Shown here: positions 23,801-34,285 of the stretch, one piece after another
How positions within the stretch are numbered: position 1 is the stretch's first letter
How the letters are laid out: the number at the start of each line of letters is the position of its first letter
Assembly: GCF_000002235.5 (NCBI RefSeq)
Contig: NW_022145596.1
Span: 1,165,852 to 1,229,851, forward strand
From: Strongylocentrotus purpuratus
Lineage: Eukaryota; Echinodermata; Echinoidea; Camarodonta; Strongylocentrotidae
Length of the DNA stretch: 64,000 bases
Reading direction: 5' to 3'
Made by a program: the position numbers and the translations under genes
Notes under the pieces: model-generated
Database searches by the model: none
What the model saw: only the letters and a program-made list of their open reading frames with translations
Told to the model about the DNA's origin: nothing

Positions 23801-26800
23801 AAGCTAATATGATTAATGGGACAGGTAGAGTATGCTTTCTGGAATATATACCTATGTGCCTGCAGGTTGTAATGGTCAATTTAGTTATGCAGAGTAGAGA
23901 TATTTCAGTGGTTAGTTCAGTTGATAGGAGACAAAACAACAATTAACGTTGTATAATATATTTCATCTAGACATTTTTAATGCTGTAAAGTGCTGTGAAA
24001 CCAGTTTTGTATGAGTAAGAACCGACGCTACAAGAATGAAGTTGATGTTTGTTATTCTAACATGCTAGCCCATGACCTTGGGTTAATGATTATAATTATT
24101 TAATAAAGATACACACTGTATCATATAGATATATAGAATGTTTGATAGATATAGATCAATTGTCTAGAAATATTCAAATGAAACTAAAGCAGCTCTGAAT
24201 TATGTTTAGTCAGAGAATAGTTTGTTAGTATAATTTGTGTACATGAATGTAATCTTTCAATGTACTTGTATAGCCTACTATTAAGTTTGTTTGTACAACT
24301 AATTTTTACAGCACCTTGCGTTATCGTTATCAGCAAGTGCGTTTTAGAAATCTATGTTATTATTATATTTAATATAAATTTATTACTTTTTCAGGCTGAA
24401 ATCATGGACATATGTCTCCATGTTTTTGATTTCTAATTGACATTACCTCTTGATTTCATTTTAGATGGCACATACAACCATCCATTCATCACCAAGAATG
24501 ACACAATCTATGTCTTTTCTTCTGATATATGCAGGTAAGTGTTCTTATCCTTAACTTAAAGCAAAATCATGGGCTTCTTTTGATAAATGACAGACATGTA
24601 TACAATTTCACCCTCCTTAAAGATAAAGACCAGTTATGGTCATGCGATTGCATTGTGAAAGAAACGTTGTGGAATCGATCAGAAAAGGTTGATCATCTAG
24701 CATATGTATTGGTCTGTACTGCATGGTTCTGGAATCATCAAAATGATAAGAAATTTGGCCCAGTCTTCGTAAAGTTACAAGCATTGTACACAGAAAGATG
24801 TATATGGGACTATGCACATGTGCGCGACACATGCGTTTATCTCTCACACACCAATAGATAAACTAATTTACCAAATATATCAATTAGTAGGCGGTTTCAA
24901 GGCAAAATTTGTATCATCATGTATTAGTCAAAACATATTCTTTCACATGATTGGTAATAAGAGCTTCCATTTCATATTTTGAAATTGGGGCGTTTCCAAT
25001 ACTGGTCTTTACCTTTAAAATATTTTATATTTGTGGTGACTCATTTAAAGTGTACCAATCACCCAAACATGTTTTGCTCTTGATGTTATGCATTTCATGT
25101 GGCTATACTGGAGCAATTTGAATACATTCAATAAATTCAATAAACAGTACAACATCTTTAATATAGAGTAGACTGTCTAGTTAATGTATTGTTACGCATT
25201 ACATGCAATAGGACTTGGGTTCTGTGCGAGCCCTATATGCGGGCTTTTAGGTATCCTTTATCAGAGTTGCCAAACAGTACGATTTAATTATATTTTGTAT
25301 GATTTTTAGAAGTAAATACAACAGTACAATTTTCCTCAATAAAATACTATTTTCAACAACAAAAAAGATTTTCTGAAATTATGAATGTGCTTGTGTATTT
25401 TCTTCTAAATGTCGACAAACACAGTCTTACAAAAAAAAGAACTTAACGATAAAAAAATAAGATTTTTATTTTGAAAATAAGATTTTTGGGAGAAAAGAAT
25501 AAGATTTTCGTTCATTTGGGGTTGGCAGCTATGCTTTATGTTCTTCAATAACTGTTGATCTACAGAATGCAAGGTAGAGTTTTAGTAAGGTTGATTTAAT
25601 ACACTCTACCTATACACAAATTATGTCTTCAGGTGATTGGTACAGTTTAAGAATATCTTAGCTCTGACATGTTCATAGTAAAAAACAAGGTCTGTAAAAA
25701 GTGTTGATATTGACTTATTCAAGACATCAGAAATCATCGGCTGCCGCTAGGCCAAAAGAGCTATGTGTTCTCTACTGCAGTTGTGGCTTTCTTGCAAGCA
25801 GCAAATGATATATGTCCCAGCTCCATGTACATGGTATTGTTAACAAAATACAACTCGGTTTGATTAGAAAGTAAGTAGTACTGCAATCCATATCATATTG
25901 TAGCCATAGTCAGAGATCCAACTTATCGTTTGAACTTGTCTGCTCTTTTTAGATCAATCTACGCCGTCTTCGAGGAAGAAACGAATACCAGGGGTGTACC
26001 TACTCTTCGGTTTTCACCGCCCTCATACTTGTTTGCTAACTACACCATCTACCCCCTAATATTGGTTTCTGCACCCCTGACAAGGCCCACTGCTACCCAG
26101 GAGGGTTACTTAATATAAGCCAGTGTCAGTTTGGTAAGTAATATGAGAAGTATGTCAAAATATCATGTATCATAAAATGTTCTAATAGCCATCTCTGTGG
26201 ACAGACTACTGGATGGAATAGTACTCAAATTTGATTTGAAAGAATATTTCAAAACTTATTTTCAAGCAACCGCTGATTCTGATCTATTTGGGGGCCTGTC
26301 TTTTAAATAGTTCCGATTAATCTTAACTTATTGCGATTAATTAGTTTACTGCTATTTTTCTTTCAAGCACTCTGCATTTCACGTTTGTTAATGAAAACAC
26401 ATATAAATGAGTACATGTAAGGACCTCATTGTGAACAGCTACTTCTGTCATCCCCTTCAGTTGACACAGAAATTGTTGTGGTTTACCACAGGAAAGGGAA
26501 CAAGCCTTATAGTTCACCAATCGCCTGAAAAAATATAATTCTTGTATAGGTAGATTATATGAAATCAACCTAAAAAAAACAATAGCCCTACATTCTATAT
26601 GTAAACAGTTATAAAGGAGTAAGGAGAAAATAAAGGAAAACATGGATCCCAGGTCAGACTTGGGTTACGTTCACATCTTATTCTATGGGAACGCCTATGC
26701 TTGCATTATTAGTCTACTCGAGAAGATGTTTTACAGATCACTGGGAGTGTCTTTAAACTACTATATCTCATCGTAGAAGAAATATTTGAAACTCTCAATT

Positions 26801-29800
26801 TGACTACAGTATAGGAACATGGAATCCCTTACATCAAATCAAGAGTAAAACATGTTTTGGTGATTGGTACATGTTCTCTTCATTTCTCACGAACAGGTGC
26901 CCCAATCTTCATGTCATCTCCTAACTTCCTCTACGCTGACCAGTCTGTTATGGACATGGTCATTGGCGTCCATCCAGATAAAGAGCTTCATGAGACATAC
27001 TTTGATCTAGAACCTGTGAGTATATTGTCATGTTTGGCTTTAGATGAGTGGTGCCATTGTGTGATGGACACCCTAGTTGGGTGGTACCATGGTGTGATAC
27101 ACATCATAGATGGGTAGTGACATGGTATGGTAGTCACCGTAGATGGATGGTACTGTGGTGTGATAGACACTGTAGATGGGTGGTACCGTGGTGTGATAGA
27201 CACTGTAGATGGGTGGTACCGTGGTGTGATAGACACTGTAGATGGGTGTAACCGTGGTGTGATACACATCGTAGATGGGTAGTGACATGGTATGGTAGTC
27301 ACCGTAGATGGATGGTACTGTGGTGTGATAGACACTGTAGATGGGTGGTACCGTGGTGTGATACACATCGTAGATGGGTAGTGACATGGTATGGTAGTCA
27401 CCGTAGATGGATGGTACTGTGGTGTGATAGATACTGTAGATGGGTGGTACTGTGATGTGATACACATCGTAGATGGGTAGTGACATGGTATGGTAGTCAA
27501 CGTAGATGGGTGGTACCATGGTGTGATACATATCGTAGATGGAAGTGCTATGGTGTGAAAGACACGGTAGGTGGGTGGTACCGTGGTGTGATAGACACTG
27601 TAGATAGATGGTACCGTGGTATGATCGACAATGTAGATGGATGGTACCGTGGTGTGATAGACAATGTAGATGGGTGGTACCGTGGTGTGATAGACACCAT
27701 GGATGGGTGGTTCCAGAAATATTATGAAGCCATGTGGATCAAAAGAACATCGAACTACATGAGCAGAGACAGGGTTGTTTACCAGTTTTCTGACATTTAT
27801 GACACGGCTGTCGCCAAAATGGCATTCTTTGGTGATTTGAAAACAGGCAGCTAGCTTCAGTCTGAGGAAGGTGTCTGATGTATGAATGCTGAAACTGTCA
27901 GTAGAGGCAAACAACCTGATAATTCTTTGTCTTTTTGTCTTGTATTCCAATTCTATAGTACACTGGAGGTCCTTTGAATGTCTCTAAGAAGCTACAGATT
28001 AATGCCCATCTAAGGAGCTATGATTTCTTCTGGGAAGAGTGAGTATAAATTATCAAATGATAAAAAAATGTACATCTATATAATAATAATAATTATAATC
28101 TTTTAAAGTCCTCTCCAAATTTTATTAAGTTAAACCAAAATAGAAATTCTTTTTGCCCAATTGATCGTGAGCCCGGCAGCCACTGAGCAGCGCCAGATCG
28201 ACGTTGCTCTGTCCCTTATTGTTGAACGCCAAGCAAGGTAGCAGCAACTCTCGTCTTTTAACATCTTTTGGTATGACGCGGCCGGGTTTGAACCCACGAC
28301 CTCCCGTATGCTTGGCACAAGGATGAGAATGTATTCTCAGACAGCATACATGTATGTACATTTAAAAAAAAATAATAGATTTCCAAAGTAAATCACTGCT
28401 GGTAACAAAATGTAATCATAACCCATGTTCAAGAAAAAAAAAAGGATAAGCGATTAAATGACGTGATTATTATTTGATTTTGTAAAATAAAATCATCAAG
28501 CCCCTTTAACTTGTGAATTCTAATTTTGTCTTTCCTCTTTCTTTTTTCGTCTTCAGTTGGTACAAGAATGTAGCAGAAGCATACGTTCCTTTGATCTGGA
28601 TTAATGAAGTAAGTAGCAAGAAAATTATATATGGAATTGGACACATCATAATTCCCAAATCACAGATCTTTTACATGTGTTAATATTTTGATTTTGACTT
28701 TGATCTGGATTAATGAAGTAAGTAGCAAGAAAATTATATATGGAATTGGACACATCGTAATTCCCAAATCACAGATCTTTTACATGTGTTAATATTTTGG
28801 CATTATAGTTAATTTATTGTAAAGAGCAAAATGAATGAACTCTTCATATATTAGTACATTACCTCAATGTCTCACTATTTTTATTTGTCTCATTTTCTGG
28901 AGACTGCCAAAATGTATGAACATCTTCAAGAAACTTTTTATTAAAGGGATTGTGTATCTTTGCCTCAGATTCTAAACATATACCTATTATTCAATTCCAA
29001 TTTCTGCTATTTACTTTCTTTTTGCTTCACTTATACAAACATGCCAGTGACACCTGAGATAACATATATTGCAATTTATCGAGCTTAAGTTTATGCATTG
29101 TCATCAATAAGTTGTTGTTTTTCTCTTATTTTAAAGTCTGATTATGTATAATATTTTAGGCATCCCCTGATGCACTTCATGGAGTCAGAAGAAAAGACTT
29201 ACGGGTTATAGGAATTTTACATTTCTTTTTTTCTTCCAGGCAACTTCGAGAGGTGCAGCAGGGGAAGCCAATTTTATTCTTTCATACTTTGTATCCTATG
29301 TGCCATTCTATTGTACCTTCTATTGTATCGAAATGCCAAATAAATAATAATAATAAAAATAATAATTATGAAGTCCTTTTGGTTTTTGTTGTAATTTTCG
29401 AGTTCATGCAATCAGAGGAGTGACTCCTGTGGATTTTTTCTTCTTCATTCCAACAGCATGGATCACTGACTCAAGAGTCCGCTGATGAGCTGATGAAGCA
29501 ACTCTACCTACCGTTGAAGATAGGAACCTACGGGACATGGACTGTGTTAGGGTTTGGATGTCTCCTGGTCTTGCTCTCTCTAACCTGTATCTCAGTCATG
29601 CTCTGTAGGTCAAAAGGATCATCAAGTCCTCTGGACTACCCTGTCAATGTAAGTCTTTACCATTTCAATTCAGTTTTTTTTTTTTTTTTTGTATTGTACT
29701 TTTTTGGTTTTGTAAAGTGTAACTTATAACGCTGATGGAGAACAACTTTCTACCCTATGTAATAAATAAATTATCGTTAACCCATTGTTATCAACAAAAT

Positions 29801-30705
29801 AAATAAATTATAATACACCAGAATAAATACATTATCAGTTGTCCATTGTTATCAACACAGACTCTTTTGAATGTTTCAAATGGTGTATGACGTCTTTGAA
29901 TTTGAAAATGGGCAGTTTTTTCTTGAAATTTATTTAGCAGTTGAACACTTTCAGTAAACTTATATACAAGTGTATATGATTCATATTCACATGAAAATAT
30001 GAATACATAGACTTGGACTGGTTTGTCTTTCATGGAGAATCATAAGGTAGGACGAGTGTCAGAAAAGGTTGATTTGTAGAACTGTTAAATGGTCAAAAAG
30101 CTTACACAAATGTATCTACCTGGTATTAACAAGTTGCATTTAAAATTTGAAGAAAGAAAACTCAAGCAATAGGTTGATTTATGCACCAACAATCTGTAAG
30201 TGGCACCATTCTTGTCCCGATTTCAAAAGATTTACAATTTTAAGAACAATAGTCTGGAAAAGGGATTTCTAGAGATAGGCTTTAAATATTAAGAAGATAA
30301 AAGGCTAATGAATGAGTAAACAAATATGTCACAAGTTTGTGAATGCCAGTGAAATTTTTGATGAATTTCCAGGAGTTAATAACATTCAGTTTAATTTATT
30401 TCATATTTGTTTTCATTAAAAATACAATGCATGGTGATGATCCACCACTTATCAGCGTACTGAGAAATACTGTATATGGAAACAGAACAAGTTACGTGTG
30501 TAAGACAACTTATATGGCCTTAAACTGAAAAGCCTTTGTGTATTATTTTTCACATGTGTGTCAGTACATATCTTTTTTTAATGTAAACATAATCTTTTTG
30601 TAACCTTGTAATCTTTTTCTTGCCCTGAAATCATAGCAGTCTCGTGAGGATGCCCCATTGATCAATGGTGATACTACAAGGGATGAAGCAAACCAACCAA
30701 TCTGA
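16487..30705 (+). CDS. SCARB2: Class B scavenger receptor, LIMP-2/SCARB2 type (12 exons)
   Basis: The product is a CD36-family lysosomal membrane glycoprotein of about 506 residues. Twelve exons join in phase: 16487-16600, 19217-19374, 19752-19896, 21879-22076, 23683-23824, 24465-24534, 25953-26133, 26897-27015, 27959-28038, 28557-28608, 29457-29648, 30637-30705. It shows a short cytosolic N-terminus, a membrane segment (residues about 8-30), a large luminal CD36 domain with about nine N-glycosylation sequons and the conserved cysteines around FCTPDKAHC, a second membrane segment, and a short tail. HTVHEYIWGYKD, NMINGTDG and the tail motif REDAPLI match vertebrate LIMP-2 (tail DERAPLI), an acidic dileucine-type lysosomal sorting signal, better than CD36 or SR-BI. 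Exon 7 lacks one base in a C run relative to the frame demanded by its neighbours; all other exons are intact. In vertebrates LIMP-2 carries beta-glucocerebrosidase to lysosomes. Confidence 0.92.
19217..19374 (+). CDS. SCARB2: Receptor exon 2
   Basis: Acceptor acacag|caaact, donor acag|gtagga, leaving phase 2. Encodes QTVLAHNSTGF through RGPYVYR, the first luminal strands of the CD36 fold, with sequons NST and NVT. Confidence 0.93.
19752..19896 (+). CDS. SCARB2: Receptor exon 3
   Basis: Acceptor tttcag|ggaaga, donor tttg|gtaagt. Contains VNVTEHENGTVS and LSVGDPMVDTFTTLNLPLL; the GDP...LN.P.L pattern is LIMP-2-like. Confidence 0.93.
20047..20992 (+). repeat. Intron 3 minisatellite, about 19 units of 49 bp
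   Basis: Unit: cttaagcaagccctggagcc, then tggccacagcatctaagaag, then cttagcgcc. Copies are nearly identical, so expansion is recent. Minus-strand frames through it (20570-21111) are repeat by-products. Confidence 0.92.
21879..22076 (+). CDS. SCARB2: Receptor exon 4
   Basis: 66 codons in phase 0. Acceptor tttttcag|actgta, donor gctggg|gtaagt. Contains the apical helical region (TVVNQLQFMSDAMR) and the family hallmark VTHTVHEYIWGYKD. Confidence 0.93.
22232..22540 (-). mobile_element. tRNA-derived SINE, family 1, nearly complete
   Basis: Read on the minus strand it has a tRNA-like head with ttggtctagtggatatg and ggttcgagtcccgc, then a body with actaatgtcctttggcaaga, and a tail gcgctatataaaaggacac followed by ATT repeats. 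Related copies lie at 38960-39330, 40020-40345 and 63125-63345. It lies in receptor intron 4. Confidence 0.8.
22590..22720 (+). repeat. Fragment of a 'sensor-like' tandem MITE family
   Basis: Repeated ctaaataggccacctgtc / agaaaggtcacctgtctg motifs related to the mariner-like elements at 45200-45420 and 55135-55290. Confidence 0.45.
22741..22800 (+). repeat. Short dispersed repeat 'aaagggattgggta'
   Basis: aaagggattgggtatctttg, then tctcagattctgaaacaaaa, then tcctgg. It recurs at 10381-10427 and, diverged, at 28945-28990. Family not recognised. Confidence 0.6.
23131..23640 (+). mobile_element. tRNA-derived SINE family 2 between two copies of another tRNA-headed repeat
   Basis: The central SINE (about 23247-23510) has A and B boxes (ggctcagtcagtagagcg, ggttcgaaccccgg), a body ending near cgtttcggtttaata, and an ATT tail. 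It is flanked by two copies (23131-23244, 23513-23630) of a different unit with gtggctaagtcgccagaatg and ggttcaaattcc. A reverse copy of the central SINE lies at 28085-28318. Confidence 0.75.
23683..23824 (+). CDS. SCARB2: Receptor exon 5
   Basis: Acceptor gatacag|aaaaac, donor acag|gtagag, leaving phase 1. Contains KNNSNDGVYTVYTGE and NWQGMETLPYW...NMINGT, aligning well with the LIMP-2 glucocerebrosidase-receptor domain. Confidence 0.93.
24465..24534 (+). CDS. SCARB2: Receptor exon 6
   Basis: Acceptor ttttag|atggca, donor gcag|gtaagt, leaving phase 2. Encodes GTYNHPFITKNDTIYVFSSD then ICR. Confidence 0.93.
24621..25014. mobile_element. MITE with TTAA target duplication
   Basis: AGATAAAGACCAGT at the left and ACTGGTCTTTACCT at the right are inverse with one mismatch, each flanked by TTAA (24617-24620, 25015-25018). 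TTAA targeting is typical of piggyBac and Kolobok DNA transposons. The 394-bp body explains the open frames on both strands here. Confidence 0.8.
25953..26133 (+). CDS. SCARB2: Receptor exon 7 (one base short of frame)
   Basis: Acceptor tttttag|atcaat, donor tttg|gtaagt. It starts RSIYAVFEEETNTRG and reaches FANYTIYP. After the run of five C at 26052-26056 the homologous reading (NIGFCTPDKAHCYPGG through ISQCQFG) continues one base out of register. The exon is 181 nt, but its neighbours' phases require 182. Six C would restore it. This is either an assembly/consensus error or a real deletion. Confidence 0.85.
26897..27015 (+). CDS. SCARB2: Receptor exon 8
   Basis: Acceptor gaacag|gtgccc, donor aacct|gtgagt, phase 0 out. 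Encodes APIFMSSPNFLYADQ through HETYFDLEP, the conserved 'GAPI..S.PHF..AD' and 'H.T..D..P' blocks of the family. Confidence 0.93.
27040..27715 (+). repeat. Intron 8 minisatellite, 33-bp units
   Basis: Unit: gatgggtggtaccgtggtgt, then gatagacactgta, with longer variants carrying agtgacatggtatggtagtc. There are about 20 units. Because 33 is a multiple of three, several frames stay open on both strands, including the 320-codon minus-strand frame at 26988-27950. Confidence 0.92.
27959..28038 (+). CDS. SCARB2: Receptor exon 9
   Basis: Acceptor tctatag|tacact, donor aaga|gtgagt, leaving phase 2. Encodes YTGGPLNVSKKLQINAHLRS and YDFFWE; the 'R.Q.N' strand of the family is visible. Confidence 0.9.
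28085..28318 (-). mobile_element. SINE family 2, reverse copy
   Basis: The minus strand carries the same head (ggttcaaacccggccgcg, diverged) and body as 23247-23510, in receptor intron 9. Confidence 0.7.
28557..28608 (+). CDS. SCARB2: Receptor exon 10
   Basis: 52 nt. Acceptor tcttcag|ttggta, donor gaa|gtaagt. Encodes WYKNVAEAYVPLIWINE, matching the family's 'P.LW.NE'. The last 17 coding bases and the donor are duplicated 109 bp downstream. Confidence 0.92.
28592..28800 (+). repeat. 109-bp tandem duplication copying an exon end and its donor
   Basis: From tgatctggattaatgaagta to cacagatcttttacatgtgt and ttaatatttt, the segment occurs twice (starts 28592 and 28701) with about one substitution. 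The second copy repeats the 5' splice site of receptor exon 10. Confidence 0.92.
29457..29648 (+). CDS. SCARB2: Receptor exon 11 (second membrane segment)
   Basis: 64 codons, phase 0. Acceptor caacag|catgga, donor aat|gtaagt. Encodes HGSLTQESADELMKQLYLP, then the membrane span near WTVLGFGCLLVLLSLT and a basic CRSKG stop-transfer. Confidence 0.93.
30637..30705 (+). CDS. SCARB2: Receptor exon 12 (cytosolic tail, stop)
   Basis: Begins QSREDAPLINGD and ends EANQPI then TGA. The EDAPLI hexapeptide fits the [DE]xxxL[LI] lysosomal sorting signal. The acceptor could also be used three bases later, dropping the Q. Confidence 0.9.
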   Translation, partial: QSREDAPLINGDTTRDEANQPI

Positions 30706-30965
30706 GAGAAATAGCCCAAGACGACGTTGATCAAGGTACAGGTTTCACACAGCTTCAGACAGCTTAGTCAAACGGAGTGACGCGTAAAGACATACCCTAA
30801 ATGGCACATGTGGTGGTATAAAAGATTGAAGTATCAAATAGTGGAATGTTGTATTTGATTGATGTTTTGGGGGATTAAATGACATGTATTTAGCCTGACG
30901 GAGGTAGTAGGGATATATATACTAAATATAACTTGAGATCAACATAATCAATGTGCCTTCTATGC

Positions 30966-30971
30966 AATAAA
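30966..30971 (+). promoter_or_regulatory. Candidate polyadenylation signal of the receptor gene
   Basis: AATAAA about 260 bases after the stop. Later AATAAA motifs in the AT-rich flank (for example near 32055 and 32345) make the true 3' end uncertain. Confidence 0.4.
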
Positions 30972-33900
30972 ATTCTGATTTTCAACAAAAGGGGCTTTCA
31001 TTTTTCCCAGTGATATCTGTACACAGCACTCCATTTTGCCAATGCACAGAACAGTGTAACTCTGAAAGTATACAAGAATGTATGCATTCCACTCATGTGA
31101 GGAAGATTTGTATTTTTTTTTATGTTGCTGGGGAGCTGTGTCATTTCATCTTGGGGACATTGACATGAAGATTTGTTAAAGAATTTAATTATGTTTAAGC
31201 CATTGCCTACTGGAACTGGTGACCCATGTATAAAGCCTATGGCAATGAATGAACTCAGTAGTCAATGGGCTAATCTATTTTGAGAATGTCATTTATTAGT
31301 ATGCATGTGTGGTGAAGTTATTTTATGAAGACATTCCTGAACCACCGATGATAAGTTTTCATGCAATAGACTGAAATTAAATCTTCATCTGGTCCAATGA
31401 TGGTATGTGCAACCATGTATTAAATCTTTTTAAAAAAAATTTAAATATTTTTTTTATAAATGTAATGCTTCCTGGGAGAAATTTCAGTAGTTTGAACATA
31501 TATTTTTCAATTACAGATCGATCAATTGATCTTATTTACTGGGTGTAAGCCACAAATATGTTCAAACTATGTATTAAATCATCGCCTGACTCGCAGAAGT
31601 GCGTTAGCGACTCAAAAACTACTTTTCAAATTATTCACATTTAAAGATTTGTTTTAAATTTAAACTGCTTTCCGTCCCGAAAATTGGTTAAAACTTAGAA
31701 GACAAATAGAAATGTTATAGTACTGAAATAAGTCAGTTTTATAAAAGTTTGAGGTGATTTAGTGCTAATGCCCTTCTGCTTAGCGCTTTATTTTTGACCT
31801 GAAGTTGGAGCTAACGCCCTTCTGCCAGCCAGGTGACGAAATGTCCTCCTGTTTCCTGGGTGGTGTTTGTAAGGTGTTTCCTGTTCTTAGGTTTGTTTAC
31901 GCTCAAACAGTGAACCATAGATTTGTTTCATTTTGTTTTTGCCATTGACATGTCTTGTACTGCCCGAGACAGATTTCTATTTGTATGATATAGAGCAGAG
32001 GGAAATCAATGTGATAAAGGTGGCAAAACTATTGTGAATTGTTAAAACGGGGAATTAATAAAGTGAATGTCATTGATGACGGAATTGATGTATTTTGGTT
32101 ACATGGTAATAATCTGAATACTCTCTGCTGTGACTAATTGAATTTTACATAGCAAATCACTGAAATACTGCTATTAAAGAAGTGAAGTGTTTTTTGTTTT
32201 TTTTAAGTACTGCTTTTCCTTGCAAGATGAGCATTTATAATGTGTTTTGCTAAATCATGATGTCAGCCGATCAAAGTTGCAATTTATCTAATCCTGTCCT
32301 CAAAAAGTGAAAATATGTTTCAGTTCAGTATTACATAGCAATACAATAAAAATTACAGGGCAGAAAATTGTACAGCAGAAAACATGTACATGTCTATATA
32401 TTTACAAATAATAGCATTGATGCATTTTGGCTATGTTAATGATAACGATTTACAGGTTCTTCAATTAAATTTAGGATGTAAACTGCCAACCACATGTACA
32501 TGTTGATTTACTCTGTCATTGGTTGAGAATTAATGTCACCCCTTTGGTGCAGAGGTGTTTTATTAAAGTTAATTGACACAATATTTGCTATGGCTGAATT
32601 TTATCTGAATTCATGAAATTCCTAGAAATAGGCATTGTTTGGAATACTGCCCACTCTGTACATTGAGATTACATGTAGAAATCATTCCTAAAAAATATAA
32701 TAAATAACAAGGTATATAAAGACTACTGCCATGAGCTTTCCTATGTGATTAGCTTGTAAATATTCATAAATGAATGATACATGCCAATGAAAACTAAAAC
32801 AACAACCTATTATTGATCAAGACTTTAGTTAAGCCTCAGACTGAAGCCTCTTGAACTGCCCAAGTTTGATCAAATGCAGCACAAGCCAGTCTAAAAAATA
32901 ATGATAAGGAACAATTTCATAACATACTTGTACACAATTATGGGAAATAGCATTTTCAAATTATAGTGCGAAATTTGAATTGAAAGGTTAAATCTTAATT
33001 GTTGCTGGTTCATGTGTAGACAATCACTATTAAAACTATACACAAGCTTGTCACTGTATTGATGATAATCATGAAGGCTTTTTTAAAGTTGACGAGTAGT
33101 ATATATGAATTAATTCTTTTGTGTCTTGTGGACAATGAACACTGTAGTCTTTAGAGCATTTCTCATTGCTTGTATGCTGATAATTTTGCTTGTTGTAGAG
33201 GAATGTTAAAGCTACATTCACATTGTGCATGTGGTGTTCAACTTAATATTAGCCTTTGAAAAATCATTTGGTTTAGGCTATTAAAATGGCAACCAAAAGT
33301 ATGTAAAAATTAACATTTTCTTGTGCCTACAAGTGAATCAGTACTAAAAACAAAGAAAGAGAGAAAGAAATTGGTGAGCTCTTTATAAAAGCATATGTTG
33401 TACAATTATGCATTATGTTCAAGTGACTCTGTCTTTTTCCTTCATCTAAATTCATGTTCTTAAGAATGTCACGGGTTTTTTGTCAGTATTGAATACCAAA
33501 GATACTTACCGGTAAATTGCCATTTTGATAGTCTAAACGTGACAATAACTCCCACGAGTTGCTGTTAATTATGTGTACTTGTGCGCGCTTGATTGTATTG
33601 TAGAAAGTAAGATATAATGAAACTTAATGCTGAGTGAACAAGTATCTTTGACAAAGAATATTAGAAATCTGTTTTATGTCAATATCTTTCACTCAATTTC
33701 CATGATTATTTTTCTTATTGTTATCCATTGTTATCCATTGTTATCTGTATTTTCCTATTGTTGTAAATGTAATTTTGTTTAATGTTTGTTATGTACATAT
33801 TTCGTTAGCTGCCTTGAGCATTCCTCGGGATGGATATGAGCGCATAAGATATGTTGCAATTGCTATATTATTAAGAATTTGTAACATTTAAAAAATTTTT

Positions 33901-34020
33901 TAAAATTCTAGCATTTGTTTAAATACATGTAGCACAGAATTGTTTGACTTTAACAGGGTAGGAAGAATAATGATGCGAAATAACAGATTTATGGAATGCC
34001 ATGTGTCAAGCTTTTTTTAC
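30972..34020. other. AT-rich intergenic or long 3' UTR
   Basis: No open frame, RNA gene or clear repeat was recognised, apart from a short SINE-tail-like stretch near 33780-33870. It may in part be an extended 3' UTR of the receptor gene. Confidence 0.5.
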
Positions 34021-34025
34021 ATACC

Positions 34026-34285
34026 AAGGGGGTGTTCTTAAGTTGAACTTATCTCTGAGGTGGTCTTAAAAATTATGGAAAGCCATCAGCATCTTTGAAA
34101 AGGCATAAAATATTGATTTATCATTCATATTTTCTATTATCATTGAGATTTCATGTTTTTGATGTGGAATTTATGAAAAGTCTGAAATACTTTAATTTTT
34201 GCTTTTGAATATATTTCATTTTAAGGCTACAAATGGCTCTCCATAATATTGAAGTTCGACTTAGGATCTTTTTAGAACAGCCCTA
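34026..34285. mobile_element. Degenerate MITE of the 'gtttcacaaagatcctaag' family
   Basis: Its body (ggctacaaatggctctccat near the right end, tgcttttgaatatat) matches the better copy at 48281-48589. The terminal inverted repeats are decayed. Confidence 0.65.

Noticed and set aside
24529-24861. 110-codon plus-strand and 76-codon minus-strand frames
   Set aside because: They lie within the TTAA-flanked MITE in receptor intron 6 and have no motif.
26988-27950. 320-codon minus-strand open frame
   Set aside because: It is almost wholly made of the 33-bp intronic minisatellite (11-codon period) and overlaps two receptor exons in antisense.
29240-29350. Possible alternative last exon of the receptor after acceptor ttcttccag
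   Set aside because: The frame ends within about 36 codons in an AATAA-rich tail resembling a retroelement 3' end, lacks the second membrane segment, and has no family similarity; the exon at 29457 continues the family sequence.
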